A DNA stretch of 13,385 nt from Longimicrobium sp. (GTDB taxonomy: Bacteria > Gemmatimonadota > Gemmatimonadetes > Longimicrobiales > Longimicrobiaceae), in the NCBI GenBank assembly GCA_030446945.1, contig JAUJMI010000016.1:7357-20741 (forward strand). The letters are read 5' to 3'. A program made the position numbers and the translations under genes. The stretch's first letter is position 1. Every line of letters starts with the position of its first letter. This document shows, piece by piece, positions 12,311-13,385 of this stretch. Under the pieces are notes generated by a model. That model did not search any database, had not been told where the DNA came from, and saw only the letters and a list, made by a program, of their open reading frames with translations.

Positions 12311-13385
12311 GTGAGCCGCGCTACACGCCGGCCCCTGCGGGGGCTGGCCTCGCTCCTTGCCCCAGCGCTCGCGCTCGCGGCCGGCGCGGCGGCAACGGCT
12401 TCAAGAACCCGGTGGGCTCCGGCAACGAAAAACGGCGGGGGTAGCGGCGTCAACAGCGGGCCGGCCGCCTCCGGCACGACCGCGACGCTCACCATCGAGT
12501 TCCCCCGCGAGGGCGCGGCGGACGCCTTTTGCGCGCGAGATCGTCATCCCCGTCGCGATCCCGCGCGCAAAGGTGGACACCACGGTATGGTGGCGGTCTC
12601 CTCCGCGACGGGGCCGCTGACGATCGAGGCGGTGGCCACGTCGGGGAGCAACATCCAGGCGACTTCGCGGCCCGTGGCGGTGAAGGATCACCGCACCGCT
12701 GGCGGACCGCATCGCCCCGCAGGTGACGTTCAGCACCGACACGACCATGCGCTGGCAGGGCCGCGACACGTGAGCCGCGCTCACCAACATGAGGAACGCC
12801 GGGACCACGGACACGCGCCTGGACCTGGGGTTCGACGCGGGGAGCATCGGCCTGAGCGAGACGACCTACGTGGCGACCCAGCACGCGGCGCAACGCGATC
12901 GTCTTCGGCGACGGGGTGAGGGAGTTCGGGCGCATCCTGTACTTCCAGCTCCAGGGCGGCAGCACTGGTGGGCTCCAGCCGCGAATCGGGCGACCTGATC
13001 GAGAACGCCGCGGACCGGGTGATCGGCCTGGGGCTGAGCTCGGAGGGCTCGCTGGGCGTGGCGGGTGGCAGCCAGGTGTACTTCTTGGACAGCAGCCTGC
13101 GCCTGGCGGGGATCACGCGGAGCGTGTCGCCCACCGGCGGCAGCGCCATGCACCCGCTCAACGCCGGCTACCCGGTCAACGACGGGCGGCGGCTGGGCTT
13201 CCACCTCGGGCGTGGACGCCAACGGGCCGTACATCGACATCATCGACACGCACAGCTTCGAGACGATCCGGCGGCTGCCGGTGCGCGACCGGGTGACGGG
13301 TACGGTGATCGCCGTGCCGGTGCCGCCGGGCGATCCGGAGGCGGCGCTGCTGTACACGACCCGCCTCTTCGTGGCGACCCCTTGG
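12311..13385 (+). pseudogene. Disrupted secreted lipoprotein gene, possibly a beta-propeller protein (multiple frameshifts, runs off the window)
   Basis: The region is coding-like throughout, but the frame changes about eight times. From GTG 12311 comes a signal peptide, MSRATRRPLRGLASLLAPAL. One missing base near 12386 hides a probable lipobox (LAAG-C). Extra bases lie in the A run at 12429-12432 and the T run at 12527-12530, with further shifts near 12586, 12690, 12890, 12960 and 13200, and an in-frame TGA at 12771-12773. The pieces read SGPAASGTTATLTIEFPREG, then REIVIPVAIPRAKVDTT, GPLTIEAVATSGSNIQATS, VTFSTDTTMRWQG, VREFGRILYFQLQGG, SQVYFLDSSLRLAGITRS and YIDIIDTHSFETIRRLPVRD. The early part looks like an Ig-like beta fold. 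The last two pieces resemble YVTN-type beta-propeller blades. The function is not known. Sequencing or assembly error is as likely as true decay. Confidence 0.6.

Overview
The window is chromosomal DNA from a very high-GC bacterium. Every gene that can be supported lies on the + strand. Gene content and style suggest a Gemmatimonadota bacterium, perhaps Longimicrobium-like: a high-GC type IV pilus (T4P) locus, an ECF sigma/anti-sigma pair, and intergenic repeats built from CGCGGAG heptamers. This placement rests on memory of such genomes and was not tested by a search.

Region by region: (1) 1-95 is the tail of a NUDIX hydrolase. (2) 96-319 has no gene but contains two tandem hairpins. (3) 320-958 encodes an ECF sigma factor. 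It is followed by a repeat-built inverted structure enclosing a strong intrinsic terminator, and then by an ECF-type promoter motif. (4) 1247-2838 carries a zinc-finger anti-sigma factor and, 5 nt later, holA (DNA polymerase III delta), closed by a second intrinsic terminator. (5) 3095-3580 is a stand-alone GspH/FimT-type minor pilin. (6) 3581-4085 has no convincing gene. It holds a 303-bp segment bounded by near-identical 28/29-nt inverted repeats, then a structured leader whose last hairpin covers the ribosome binding site of the next gene. (7) 4086-7129 is a tight minor-pilin operon: GspH/FimT-like, PilV-like, PilW-like and a large PilX-like protein with a glycine-rich beta-repeat C-terminus. 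(8) A good sigma70-type promoter at 7153-7181 precedes pilM-pilN-pilO-pilP-pilQ (7273-12275), the alignment complex and outer-membrane secretin of the pilus machine. (9) 12311-13385 reads as one secreted lipoprotein gene broken by about eight frameshifts and one stop. It runs off the window.

How the genes fit together: PilM is the cytoplasmic ring component that binds the PilN N-terminus. PilN and PilO are inner-membrane partners. PilP links them to the PilQ secretin. The minor pilins would prime assembly and form the tip of the fibre. The major pilin, the motor ATPases (PilB/PilT), the platform protein PilC and the prepilin peptidase are not in this window. I see no CRISPR array, tRNA, rRNA or transposase gene. 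The points most worth checking are the RBS-sequestering leader, the inverted-repeat element, the unusual PilX-like protein and the shattered terminal gene.
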